Assembly: GCA_023213395.1 (NCBI GenBank)
Contig: CM041465.1
Coordinates: forward strand, 206,777,741-206,841,740
Origin: Cycas panzhihuaensis
Lineage: Eukaryota > Cycadophyta
DNA length: 64,000 nucleotides
Direction of reading: 5' to 3'
The notes under the pieces were generated by a model. The model was not told the DNA's origin, did no database searches, and was given only the letters and a program-made list of their open reading frames with translations. Positions 25,376 through 36,469 of this stretch are shown here, piece by piece (the first letter of the stretch is position 1; every line of letters begins with the position of its first letter). The translations under genes were made by a program, and so were the position numbers.

Positions 25376-26591
25376 TGCGAAGTGTATAAACTATTACAAG
25401 TAAAGCACTTTAATCAAAGTCAATTTTCAACTAAGAAATAACTTCCAATCTCCTCAATGCAAGAAAGACTGGATCAAAGGATGAGGACAATTAGCCTCAG
25501 AATGGCTAACCCTCCAAAGCACACACCTCCAAACTATCCAAGTGCATGAACAATAGATTGGGATAGCCTAATAGTAGCAAAAGGTCAAAGAGATAAGTTA
25601 TATAAAAGGTTGCAAATGTCGTTGATGTTGTGAAGGCTGTGATGTACAATGTTTGTAACTTTTGAATAAGCCAACACCTAAAAGTGATGTATGGTACATC
25701 TATAGGCTAGAGACTCTACCCATGTAAGGTGCCCAAGGCTAGAACTAGTGCAATAAGGGGCTACATATACTAATACCAGTGATGGCCTTCTTCCAAGAGC
25801 TCCCTGGTAGCCTAAGGGAGGCACAAAAGAGGAAGAGGAAAAGGGGAGAAAGGGAGTTGTCCTTGAGGAGCAAATCTTGTTAGGTGTGGAACCCACCTTG
25901 GCTCCTTTTCTTGCCCTTTTGGGACCTCTCCTTGCAGCCTCCTTGGAGAAACTAGGAGAGAGCAAGAAGGTGGGAGGATAGATAAGGAAAAATGGAGGGG
26001 ATGCCTCTTGTATATGATAAAAAACCGAGAAACGAAAGATATGTAGGGTATTCTAATCTCTTTTAGGGGGAATAAAATGAACAAAATGAAATATACATGA
26101 AGTAGTACTAGCTATAGGTAGATTGGTGGCATATTTGCATAAGAAACTGGTAGAGAAAGGTAGTTCTGTGAGGCTTGTAGGTAGATTCCTGTGGAGGCTA
26201 TAAAACTTGAAGGAGAACTTGGTGAAACCTGATGCTTATGCTTAGAAGTAAGACTTGGAGCACATACTTACTTAGAAAAAGCTTGATCTTAAGCCTACTA
26301 TTATGGATATGAGTTGTAGAGGGTAGATCTTAGGCTGGGACATAGGTATACTAGATGTTGCAGGGTGCTCTTGTAGTAAATCACCTGTGAAAGTGGAAGA
26401 GGAGACGAGAAAAGATGGAAGAAGAGAGGGAAAATGAAGTCTTTTTGGGCTTTATACCTAACCTAGATTTATTGGATGATTAGGGTTAGGCTAGGACTTG
26501 GCGTATGACTTAGCCACATGGTAATTTCATGAAAAATGTAAAAGTTTCCATGACAGATTTAAAAAATACTTTATGACAGTCACCCTATGGA

Positions 26592-26615
26592 AAACTTTGT
26601 GGTACCGCAAAGTTT
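26592..26615. promoter_or_regulatory. GGTACC-centred 24-bp palindrome (LTR C left)
   Basis: The arms AAACTTTG and CAAAGTTT are perfect inverted repeats around TGGTACCG. One C-to-T change would account for the single asymmetric pair. Immediately right is a second GTACC site (GCAGTACCGCG). About 550-575 bp from the U3 end of the LTR. Confidence 0.8.
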
Positions 26616-27167
26616 ACTGCAGTACCGCGACATTTGCCACAGTGCGGGGATAGAATGCAAAATAGAAGGAAGTTAGAAGCCCTAAAAGAGGGTACTCTAG
26701 GCCTAGGAGGGGCTAACCTCCCTGTCCAAGTGGTTGGGGATAGTCATAATGAGGAAATAACTTAGACTAGATGGGGCACCAGAGAGATAGGGTTCCTAAG
26801 AAGTTAGTAACTAGATAAAAGATGCCAATCACTCCTAATGAGGCACTAGGAGCTGTGATATGGTGATGGGGGTGTGAACGGATCACATAGGCTAGTTGAT
26901 GCTTGAGACAACATGGAGGTACATAAGAGAGCTGTGGAGTGCCATTGGGATCCATGTCCCATGGTCATCATAGGCTAGAATAGTGTCAGGCAATATGATC
27001 AAGCAGTAGATGCAAGATGATCACTCAAATATATTAATTAGTCATGCAGTGAAAAATAGATACTTTGATTTACCTTTCTAGAGAAGTGACAAAGGCAAAG
27101 GATAGAAGCATACCTATACTTACCTAAGTCAACTTGCTGAAAACCCATTCCTGGTAGCCGGGAAACA

Positions 27168-27180
27168 CTACCCTCTTGGT
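27168..27180 (-). other. Polypurine tract of element C
   Basis: The minus strand reads ACCAAGAGGGTAG directly before the 3' LTR; it matches the B and D tracts in position. Confidence 0.65.
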
Positions 27181-27670
27181 AGTAGAGCCTCGTAGCTCGG
27201 AGGCATAATGTGATGTTGAATACTAGCAACACAATATTAGTGACATACATATATATAAATAAACATAACAACAGTGTGAGCCAAGGGCAATGACAATTGT
27301 GGTGGCAGAATACGTAGGTGTGGAGGCAAAGGTGAGACAATATAGGGGTTGCCTATGTGTTGCTGTATAGTCAGCAGGCAATGATAGCGAATGAGGGGGA
27401 TGCCCCCATCGCAGGAGTATAATGGAAGGGTTGTGATGACCACATATACAATCAGACAGATGTCATGAATAAGGTCCTATGTATAAAAATAAGTAAAAAA
27501 TAGTGAGAGTTGTGTGTTAAGAGAGATGCTAGGATTAGAGTAAGGAAACAAACCTGGTGGTCACCATAGTTTAACCTCATTAGAAGCTATCTTTCAAAGG
27601 TGCAAATGGATCGCGATATGAAGGACAAGATGACCTAAGACTTGGGTGCTTGGGCAACTGGACAAGTCTC
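27181..27670. other. 3' untranslated stretch of element C; no gene
   Basis: Contains a short TA-rich run at 27243-27262, the place where D has a TA array of almost 390 bp. Otherwise it aligns with 41354-41650 of D. No gene seen. Confidence 0.7.
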
Positions 27671-27689
27671 TCAAGGTGGGTCACCGAGA

Positions 27690-28093
27690 AGAGGGATGTA
27701 ACGCTTAAGGGTGAGATGAACCAGGCTATCTGCCTAGACGTTGAGAGCTTGAGGAATGTGTTGGATGTCAACAGAAGAAAAATAAGCCAATAGGGACCTA
27801 GCAGTCAAGGCAAGGGCTCTCAGGTATGGGCATCGCACTTAGTAGACCTAAGTTAGATGGGACACCATAATCTAAGAGTCATAGAAGAAGATGATAGATC
27901 CACGATGGAAGTGGAGTGCATTAGTAAGGGCCTCAATGATGATTTTGTACTCAGCTTCATTATTGGTGGCCTTAGGAAGGAAGATCCTGAAATGCATGAA
28001 GTCATGTCTGGAAGGGTCGCAGAGAATCCACGCGGTGGCAAAAGGGCCTAGGTTACCATAGTTTCTACTATTGATGAAGATGAGTAATGCCAT
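27690..28093 (-). pseudogene. Archaeal-type RNase H (aRNH), element C
   Basis: The open piece 27872-28093 reads MALLIFINSRNYGNLGPF, then KATNNEAEYKIIIEAL, then FFYDS. The family's first catalytic block TDGGSxGN is altered to INSRNYGN, so the first Asp is lost; the Glu and second Asp remain. In another frame near 27700-27740 the C-terminal block HIPQALNVxADSLVHL is visible, so a frameshift or stop separates them. Probably inactive. Confidence 0.8.
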
Positions 28094-28650
28094 GTCAAAA
28101 GGAATGGAGGTCTCGATGGGGTAAATCGAGGAGAAAGTACTGACAAGGTCGATGGATGAAGAGGACTCAACATAAGGAAGGAGTCATGGGAGGACCTGAA
28201 TGGTTATTAATAAAAGCTATGAAGGGCAGAAGGACCCAGAGATGAGGCCACCCGAAGACAAGGAAAATAACCCAGTGGGTGGAAGGAGATGTCAGCAAAA
28301 GGCTCCTCTGGGGGCATTAAAGGTCACTTTAGGAAGTGAAGCGCGGTCCTAGATGGAGAGGATGCTTCCTTTAGGGACCCCAAAGGCATGAATATGCAAC
28401 AAAAATGGGTTCAAGATGGCAAAACGAGCTAGATGAGTATAAACTCTAGTGTATATGGAGGTGGCACAAAAAAATGAGGCAAAAGGTTGGCCTTATAGGG
28501 CCAAAAGGGGATGCTATAAATGCACCTAGAGGGTAAGGAGAAAAGAGAGACATAGAGGCAAAATGGGAGATGAACCCAGAAGGCAAAGGAGATCAGGGGG
28601 GAGAGATGGTCCTAAAGGATGTTGTGGCAAGAGGAATGCAGGAAGTGCTT
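28094..28650. other. Spacer between aRNH and the antisense promoter, element C; no gene
   Basis: Aligns with 42060-42550 of D. No coding content is seen. It ends in the shared phrase 'gtgcttatcggggccccc' just upstream of the TATA box. Confidence 0.65.
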
Positions 28651-28665
28651 ATCGGGGCCCCCGCC

Positions 28666-28673
28666 TATATAAG
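28666..28673 (+). promoter_or_regulatory. TATA box (TATATAAG) upstream of the antisense gene, element C
   Basis: The context GCCTATATAAGGAAA is identical in D (42559-42566) and is preceded in both by ATCGGGGCCCC. It sits on the plus strand about 690 bp before the antisense ATG. This is a typical plant core promoter; a start would be expected about 30 bp downstream. No expression evidence is available. Confidence 0.7.
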
Positions 28674-29185
28674 GAAAACTTGGCAAAAATGGGATTCATT
28701 TTCATGGGCTCACGATCGATTTAGAGCCCTTCTCCTTACATAGTAGAGCACCGCCTGACTTTAGAGGCATAAAAAAAGAGATCAAACCATCGAATCGAGG
28801 CACAGAAACAACCAACAGACCAGGGAGGCGAGATGGTGGTAGCAAGGCCAAATCTAGTGAGTGGATCACCCATTAACCTACTAATCTCATCACTTGAATT
28901 TAATAAACTTTTAAAGCTTTTTAGAGTAGTTTTTAGCCCCTTATAGGTAAATTGGGATCTCTTGGAGCCCAAATTGGGCCTAGCAAGAGGGGGACCAGGG
29001 CATTAGGTAATCCTAGTCCTAGTGGGCCTGAGCATGGCCTACCCGGGTAAGAATTTTTGGGTTTTTCAGGTGGAAGACCCTCCTACTATGGTGGTGTCAC
29101 TAGCTTCGTAGTGAAGATCATGGTGTCACGAACTTTGCCTTAGGGTCGGTGAGTTTGCACTAGAAACTTAGCGGGGCCCCATACT

Positions 29186-29209
29186 AAACTCTATGGTACT
29201 ATAGAGTTT
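29186..29209. promoter_or_regulatory. GGTACC-type 24-bp palindrome upstream of the antisense gene, element C
   Basis: AAACTCTATGGT and ACTATAGAGTTT form an inverted repeat with one asymmetric pair (GGTACT centre). It lies 155 bp before the antisense ATG. Bases to its right (CAGTGCTGAGG, then an A-rich run) also resemble the LTR C sequence right of its palindrome. Confidence 0.7.
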
Positions 29210-29363
29210 AACACAGTGCTGAGGTAGAATAATTTAAAAAATAAAGAATGGCCCAAAGGAATGCTAAAACTTAACCAAGGAGGAACGAGGGATAGTCTTG
29301 AAGGCAGGCAGGTAGGTTTAGAGTAGTTCTGACTAGTTTTGGGGTGCTTTGTAGGCAGTTATC

Positions 29364-31354
29364 ATGGTGGACAACCATGAGAGCATCGATGTGATGATGC
29401 TCAGCTTCATAGAGATGATGTCCTATGGGGACAAGTGAGTATTAGGGAGATGCAACCTACTAAAGGCTATCCAAACACTACACTATGCATCAAATTAGTG
29501 CCTCCTGGTGGGCATAGTCTCAGACTAGGATTACAACTGGCATGTGTTCCACCTCCCCTAAGTGGGGGATGTCACTGCCACACCGGGAGACATGTGGAGG
29601 ATCCTGGGGGTACCGGTAGTAGGAGCACCAATGTCATTAGGGGTATTACCTAGCAACAACATGGCACATAAGGAGGTAACTCCCTATTTCATAGGTTAGG
29701 ACTGGTGGGAGAGGAGAGGCATACCTATACAGAGCATGATCATGTCTCAGATTCCTCAGGTGAGGAAGTTGGTTACACTATGCATTCTATTTTGAATATC
29801 CTAGAAAGATAATTATAAGGACATACCTAGCGAATGGATGGAGACCGTGAGGAGATACGAGGCTAGGGAGAGGATGGATTGGGCTATATTGATAGCGGTG
29901 AACTTGATCACTAAACTGGATGCTATTAGGGTGGCTGGGAGAGGAGGTTTGTCATACAACACATTGCTATAGTGCTAGTTTTGTTATCATTTCAGAGCAA
30001 TAACACTAGCAGGAGGACTGCACCCTATCTCAGTGTGGGCTCCTATGGTCCATAGGTGGTAGATTCAGTTTAGGGGGATCGAGGATTAGGCACACGTCTG
30101 ACACTAAGTGGAGGCTACATCACGAGACCTTCTCACCATGGAAGACTACATGGTAGACCTGTATATAGGGGTGAGATAGGACAATGACGATGAAGCAGGT
30201 AGAGATAGAGGAGCCAGAGGTGGCCCTAAAGGAGATGATGATGAGAGTGGTAATGATGGGGGTGATGGGGTAGGCCCTTTAGGATCAATAGGTCGTAAGG
30301 CAAGTCTGTCAAGGACTACAGGAGGAGAGGCAGGACCTTTAGGAGCTATAGGAGGAGAGGCACATCCTTTAAGGACTGCAAAGAGAGGTAGGGCATTAAG
30401 GATGCCAGTCCGAAGGCTAAGAACTTTTGGGGAGAGCTTAAGTAGTGGCAGCAACCATAGTTGAGGAGCATGGAGGTAATGCTCCAGTAGGTCAGGCTAT
30501 TGGTAAGGTGGTACCAGAAGAGGAGGAGGTATTAGTAGCTATGGGAGGACTCGAGGAGGAGTTGATCGTCTGAGTCGAGGAGCTGACAATCCCAACAGGT
30601 GAAATGCTACACCTTTCCTATCGTCTTTCGATCACTATGCATCTAGTTATTTTATTTTATTTGGTTTGTTTGGTATATATATATATATATATATATATAG
30701 ATATATATATTGATATATATACTGACACATGGTGTGTTGGACTTTGTAGGAGTAGTGGATATAGGTAGATTGGTTAAGGCGGTAGCCTGGGAGATATTCC
30801 CTTGGGCTTACGCAAAGGGGAAACCTCCCATTTAGGAAGGAGAGGAGCCATAGTTAGTAGGAACCCATACAACAGCATTTTGTCCATTGGTTAGTGCTAG
30901 AGACATGTGGGTAGCAGAGTCCCAGGAGCACGAGGCACGAGTAGAATGACTACAGGGTGAGCTGGATAAGACTAGAGAGGAGAGGGATGCTCTATAAGGT
31001 TAGGTCGAGGCACTAGAGGCTTAGGGAGGCATAGGCAGTGATGCAGAGACTCACATCAGAGTGGTGATACTAGAGGAGTGGCTCTAAGGGATGGAGGAGA
31101 TGCTCTAGAGGGTAAAGGGTGAGAGAGATCATATCCAGGCATGATATGATCAGCTGGTGGACCATATGACATCGAGGTCATCACAGAGAAGGACACATAC
31201 TCATACGACAACGATGACCTCGAGGCGGCCTCAGGATGAGGGGAGTGAGGCAAGGAGCTCCCAGAGGCACAGGAGGAGTCTAGGAGGTATGTAGTCCCTA
31301 GGAAAGGGATCACATAGACCAAGAGACGATGCACCGGAAGCATGGGAGAACTAG
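29364..31354 (+). pseudogene. Antisense PMD-like gene of element C
   Basis: The gene is on the strand opposite to gag-pol, between integrase and aRNH. It starts at MVDNHESIDVMMLSFIEMM. Near 29545 comes HVFHLPxVGDVTATPGDMW then RILGVPVVGAP, resembling the opening of the plant mobile domain (family pattern FHLPxGEMTxTLEDVxxLxGLPVxG). Later come an acidic stretch (DDDES, near 30220), GEAGPL-type repeats (30290-30380), an intron (30599-30749), a coiled coil (QGELDKTREERDAL near 30955) and a Ser/Arg/Thr tail ending at 31354. Exons join in frame (phase 1). About a dozen in-frame TAG/TGA stops, mostly explained by CAG or TGG decay, mark it as a pseudogene. Host function is unknown. Confidence 0.7.
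30599..30749 (+). other. Probable intron in the antisense gene, element C
   Basis: Donor ACAG|GTGAAA, acceptor ACTTTGTAG|GA, length 151 bp, T/TA-rich, with (TA)n at 30674-30720. Coding similarity between C and D stops at the donor and resumes at the acceptor. A has an intron of similar size at the same place. Confidence 0.6.
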
Positions 31355-32020
31355 AGAGTAGGAGGTATTGGTTTTAATTTGAGAAAGTATCGGACCTCCA
31401 GGGAGTCACCATATATTGCCACATGATTGTACTCCTCCCTATAAGGATTTTGGCTTCCCACGGATGATGTACTATACCATTCATATGATATGACACATGA
31501 TGATTTTATGTATTTAAACGGGGTCATTGGTATCCCATTTGACATATGATGGCATGCTATGATGCATGATGATAGATTATGTTGCTATTACTTTTATGTA
31601 TATATTTGTGTGTACATGTATGAGGGTGTACGAGTGTGCAAGGAGTTTTAGATTATGATGATTTTGAGTTGATTACCCTATGGTTTGTGTTAGAGGGTTG
31701 TTTGAGTTACACATGCTTCCTTTCATGTAAGGCCACATTCTTAGCAGGTGTACAGATGATCACCATGAGCATTGATGATAGGCATATATGAGGCTAGGGG
31801 ACAGGGAACCCTACATGTCCATGCAGAAGCATAGCAGAATATGCAAAGGAAGAACTAGCGAGACAGAGAATAATGATACTCAAGCATGCCATCTTAATTA
31901 GGGAGTGTTTCCAGGCTCAGAAGCGACAGGGACAACACACCCAATTAGGAGGATAGGGCCCCCAAAGAAAGGGGGACCAGAGGTTCCATAAGAGGAGCCC
32001 AAAAGAAGTGAAAAGGCCAT
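31355..32020. other. 3' flank of the antisense gene, element C; no gene
   Basis: ATG/ATA-rich plus-strand sequence matching B and D. No gene seen. Ends at the stem-loop. Confidence 0.65.
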
Positions 32021-32083
32021 CTTAAACCACCATTCCACCTATGGTTAAGGGGGATGAAGACGTGCTTAGGATGGTGGTTTAAG
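32021..32083. terminator. Stem-loop between the convergent antisense gene and integrase ends, element C
   Basis: Arms CTTAAACCACCAT (32021-32033) and ATGGTGGTTTAAG (32071-32083) are a perfect 13-bp inverted repeat with a 37-base loop. It lies 34 bp outside the integrase stop. D has the same structure with some mismatches; in B it is weaker. It could act at 3' ends of both transcripts, but this is inference. Confidence 0.55.
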
Positions 32084-32116
32084 CTTATTTTAGAGCATAA
32101 GGAAGGAGAGAAATGG

Positions 32117-33260
32117 TCATTCATAAAATTTCTTTAGGAATTTCCCATTAATGACCTCCTCAAACTCAAGACCTTCCAAGGTGGCGATCCTATAAGCGCC
32201 ATTACTAAGGCTCTCGAGAATGACAAAGTGGCCAACCCCTTTAGGTCTGAACTTGGATATGCAGTTATGGGGATATTCCAATTTGAGGATGTGGTCCTTG
32301 GGATGTAAAGGACAGGATCAAAGGTATTTGTCATATGTCCTTTGCGCCTTAACTTTAGAAGCGAGGTTCGCTTTCTAGCACTTCTCGTCTAAGGCCTCAA
32401 GATCTAAGAGGCGAGCCTGGCAGATAGAGTCCTCATCAACAAGACCTCAAATGGAGACTTGTAAGGAAGGAATCTCCACTTCCAATAGGAGAACCACCTT
32501 TGTTCTATATACTAGGGAAAAATGGATCATTCCCTTAGTCGTACAGATAGACATGTGATATTCCCATAGAGCGGAAGGGAGCTAAAGATGCCAATCTCTT
32601 TGAGATTGGGCCATAATTTTCTTTAAAATGTTTATAAGGGTTTTATTGAATGATTCAACTTAGCCATTGGCCTGGGGGTAATAGGGAGATGAGGTTTTGT
32701 GAGAAATTTTAAAATTTTCATAGAGTTTATCCACCTCTATACTACAAAAGGAGTCCCATTATCAGTGATCAAGACATCAAGAAATCTGAAATGGTAGATG
32801 ATGTGCTGGTAGATGAAGGTGGCTATCATCTTACCAAGAGTAGTAGTTAAAGGAACTCCTTCTATCCATTTAGTGAAGTACTCTGTAGTAGTTAAGATGA
32901 ACTTATGCTGTAATGAAGAGGACAAGGATATGGCTCCGATAAGGTCCAACCCCTATTGGGAGAAGGCCCATGGGGATATGATGGGATGGAGGGTCTCAGA
33001 AGGCAAGTGGGTGATGTTAGAATACTCTTGGCATTGTTGACATCTTAGGGCATAGGCATGGGCATCCTTAAAGAGGGATGGCTAGTAATACCCCATACAG
33101 AAGATTCTTTGGGCCATGGATTGGCCCCCAAAGTGGCCCCCACAAATGCCATTATAACATTCACAGAGTATTTGGCTCACTTTTCTAGGGTTTATGCAAT
33201 GAAGAAGGATCCCATCGAAGGATCTCTTGTACAATACTTCACCCATAAGGAAGTATTACC
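32117..33260 (-). pseudogene. Integrase, element C
   Basis: The core piece 32737-32949 reads MDLIGAIS (first catalytic Asp), then KWIEGVPL, then DVLITDNGTPF, which keeps the second catalytic Asp (lost in D). The zinc-binding region is near 33040-33240. The C-terminal GPF/Y module is near 32160-32260, where the sequence reads a KFRPKGVGHF-like stretch with a damaged GPF. Stops and frameshifts break the gene. Confidence 0.85.
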
Positions 33261-33479
33261 TAGAAGTAGCCTGAATACGAGACCTAACTTTTTATTCTGC
33301 GGCCGAGGCGACATCTGGTTGGGTGAGGTATTATATAATATCTCCATACCACCCACTTTCAGCAAGTGGATGGGGAGGAGAATCCTGAATAGCCAAGATA
33401 GGCTCGTTAGGAAAAGAATCATTGATGGGAACATCAAAAGGGTTCAGGATGCGGGTGTCAGCGAGTTGCTTTACTAACA

Positions 33480-34790
33480 CCATCCCTTTATTTGACTTCC
33501 TGTTAATGATTTGGAGGTCAAATTCCTGAAGGAGGATAACCCATTTGTCAGTCCTACCTATTAGATCAGGTCAAGTGAGTAAATATCGTAGGAGATTAGA
33601 TTGGATGATTACCTAAGTGGTATTCCCAAGCAAATAGTGCCTGAACTTCTTGGTTGTATGTACCAAAGAGAGACACTCCTCAGTAGGAGAGTAGTTAAGT
33701 TTAACAGCCATGAGAGTATAGCTGATTGAGTAAATGGTCCTTTCAGTTCCTGAATTGTCCTCCTGGGCTAACATAGCATCTAAGGACTCATCGGTAGCTG
33801 AGTTATAAAGAATGAATAGCCTATCAAAGAGAGGGGGTGCTAACATTAGGTCAAAAGCGAGGGATTCCTTAAGTCCTTTGAAGGCTTGCTGGGCCTTTGA
33901 AGACTAAATGAATGGGGCTCTCTTCTTTAGTAGGTTGGTAAGTGGTTTAGCATTTATGGTAAAATTCACTAAGAAATACCTAAGAAATCCAAGCCTACCT
34001 AAGAACGACTTGATCTGTTATTAGGTTTTAGGAGGAAGCATGTCAAGGATGGCCTTAACCTTATCGAAGTTGATTTGGATCCCTTGTTTTGACACAAGGA
34101 AGCCAAGGAGTTTGCCAGTTATCACGTCAAATATACATTTAAGAGGGTTGAGGCTCACATGCTATTTACGGCATCCTAGGAAGATGGAGAAGGATGATAT
34201 ATTCTAATGCATGAGAGACCCATCATATCATTTGTGAAAACCTCTAAAGATTTATTGATAAGGTCATGAAAAATGAACTACATCACCTGTTGATAGGTGA
34301 TGCCTATATTCTTTAACCCAAAGGGCATCGCCTTATAGGTAAAGGTACCCCACGGGGTGGTGAAGGCCGTCTTATGATGGTCTTTGGGAGAAATTTGGAT
34401 TTAGTTGTAGTCAGAGAATGCATCTATTAAGGACATGACTTTAAAACTAGTAGTTCGATCAATGATTTGATCGATGAAGGGAAGTGGGAAGTTGTCCTTG
34501 GGACATGCATTGTTGATGTCTCAAAAATCAACACATATCTGAATTGTCCCATTCTTTTTAGCAACGAGGATAATATTGGACACCCACTTAGGGTAGTCAA
34601 TAGAAGTGATTAACCCCACATTTAGGAGTTTCTCAACTTCTATCTTGATAGCAACTAAAAGTTTGGGGTGAAGAGGGTGCTACTTTTGATGCACGGGGTG
34701 AGCGCCCGGATAGTGGTGAGGGTGTGGGTAATAATCAAAGGGTCTATCCCCTTCATATTGGAATAGTCCCATGCGAAGACGTCTCAAAAT
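33480..34790 (-). pseudogene. Reverse transcriptase and RNase H, element C
   Basis: The open piece 33613-33846 is Ty3/gypsy RNase H: LFILYNSATDESLDAMLAQ, then NYSPTEECLSLVHTTKKFRHYL. RT lies right of it; the polymerase box near 34225-34235 reads FTNDMMG, so the first Asp of the F/Y-x-D-D box is Asn. This loses an essential metal ligand. Other RT blocks (around 34480-34600) align with D. The gene is also broken by stops. Confidence 0.85.
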
Positions 34791-34989
34791 TCTTGAAATA
34801 AAAGGGTGTGCTCCCTCATTTTGTTAGGAGAGCATTCTGCTCTTACCTTAATAACTTTACTTGGGGTAAGGACTATGTCTTGGGTTGCTCCCATGCACAT
34901 GGTATTCCCCTCCTCGAAGTGAAGGGGGGCTCAGTTAATGGGAAGGGGCAGAATAGGAGATATACTTGGTTCGGTGAGGGAAGACCCAA

Positions 34990-35640
34990 CAACTAGGACC
35001 TTCTGGTGACTAAGCGTATGGTGACTAGAAGGGAGATTGGGCACTGAGCCCACTAAATGCTCAAGCAAAGCCTCGTCATCCTTGAAGTAGTCCAACCCAT
35101 GGATGACCACACCTCAAGAAGATGAGAAGGGAGGGGAAGTAGAAGAAACATAACCATGGTGGTCGACATACCACTCGGCATACCCAAAGGACTCTCTGGA
35201 AGAGTTGAAAAGAGGTCTCCTGTGAGGGACAATAGGAGTCTCCCCAGCTTCATTGCCTACAGGGGGGGATGAAGGGGGAGACTCAAGGATCACCTGATCA
35301 ATAGGAGTAATGACATGAGACATAAAGGAAGAGTTAGTTTCTTCAATAATGGGGGTTTCAAATTGGAATCTAGAATGAAGGAGATGCCCCTTACTCGTGC
35401 CTAGGAGGGAGATGGGGTGAGGGAAATCCTCATCCTCACCATCGAACTCGTCATTGCTAAGTATGGCGAGGTACCCATAGCTTCTGAAACCAATAAGGGT
35501 ATAAGTATATGAGGTTGGAAGAAGAATATCGAGGGTCTTCTTCCAAAGGGGATGGATTAGGAATGTCGATGGAGCAAGCAGAAGCATGGGTAGAAAGGTC
35601 CTTGTCATCCTTTGCTTGGCCATGAATTGCTTAACAAGAT
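34990..35640 (-). pseudogene. Acidic linker between protease and RT, element C
   Basis: A 169-codon open frame (35114-35623) includes SYGYLAILSNDEFDGEDEDF and a Pro/Ser stretch (ESPPSSPPVGNEAGE). It matches the B and D linkers. No known domain is seen. It is probably part of Pol. Confidence 0.7.
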
Positions 35641-35727
35641 TGGCAAGGTTGTTTAATGGGAGGAGGCTCCTGGGAGATAACCCTCATTTACCCCTCATGA
35701 ACGAACTTAAGCTATCCCCATTCCCAT

Positions 35728-36441
35728 CTAGTCGAGCCATGGATATCCCAATAGAAGGTTGTAATTAATGTCGATGTCAAGAACTACAATATCAGTGAGG
35801 ATAGTCTTGTCCTCAAGAGTAAGAGGGATGGACACCGATCCCAAGGGTGTCTTTTCACTACCTTTGTAGCCTTGACACCACCATAGAACCAGATCTAGGG
35901 CTGATATGCTAAGCTCTTGCATAACACACAAGGGCGTGGCATTCACGGAAAAACCATTGTCAACAACGGTTCTCTGTAGAGTATAATTAGGAGTATCAAT
36001 GGTTATGGTGAAAGGGAAATGCCATTGGCATTCCCTTTCATCGGCAGAGGGAAGATCCTTAAGATCAAAAGAGATGATGGATTCATGACTTGGGATGACA
36101 CCCAAGGCATGAACAGATGCATCACCTAATCCTAAGGCTTCTAGGAGAAGCGTACGATATTTGACACAACTCCTTAAGACATCCATTATAGACATTTTGA
36201 TAGCCATGGTATAAAGCTCATCGATGACAGAGAAAGGCTTTCCCTTCACAGTGGGTTGGGGAAGAGCCCTTTGAAAGTCATACCAACCAAGGTGCATAGA
36301 AATAGTCTTGGGGAGTGTAGGGACTTCCGGAAGAGAGGTTTCCAGAGGAGGGTCAAGGTGAGGTGTAGATGAAGAGGTGTCATTTACCTCTTTAGCTACT
36401 TGAGGCTGGGTTTGGGCATACAATGGAGTAGTCTCAAGCAT
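35728..36441 (-). pseudogene. Protease region, element C (long open frame)
   Basis: A 237-codon open frame, the longest coding remnant in the window. Order: Gag-Pro linker (TSSSTPHLDPPLE), helix MSIMDVLRSC, SHESIISFDLKDLP, then the aspartic-protease active site TVVDNGFSVN (D-x-G), and LLGYPWLD near the end. B and D have GSS where C has GFS. The protease would process Gag-Pol. No initiator Met is expected in place, since it is part of the polyprotein. Confidence 0.8.
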
Positions 36442-36469
36442 CTGAATGACCTTATTTCCCTTGTTTCAA

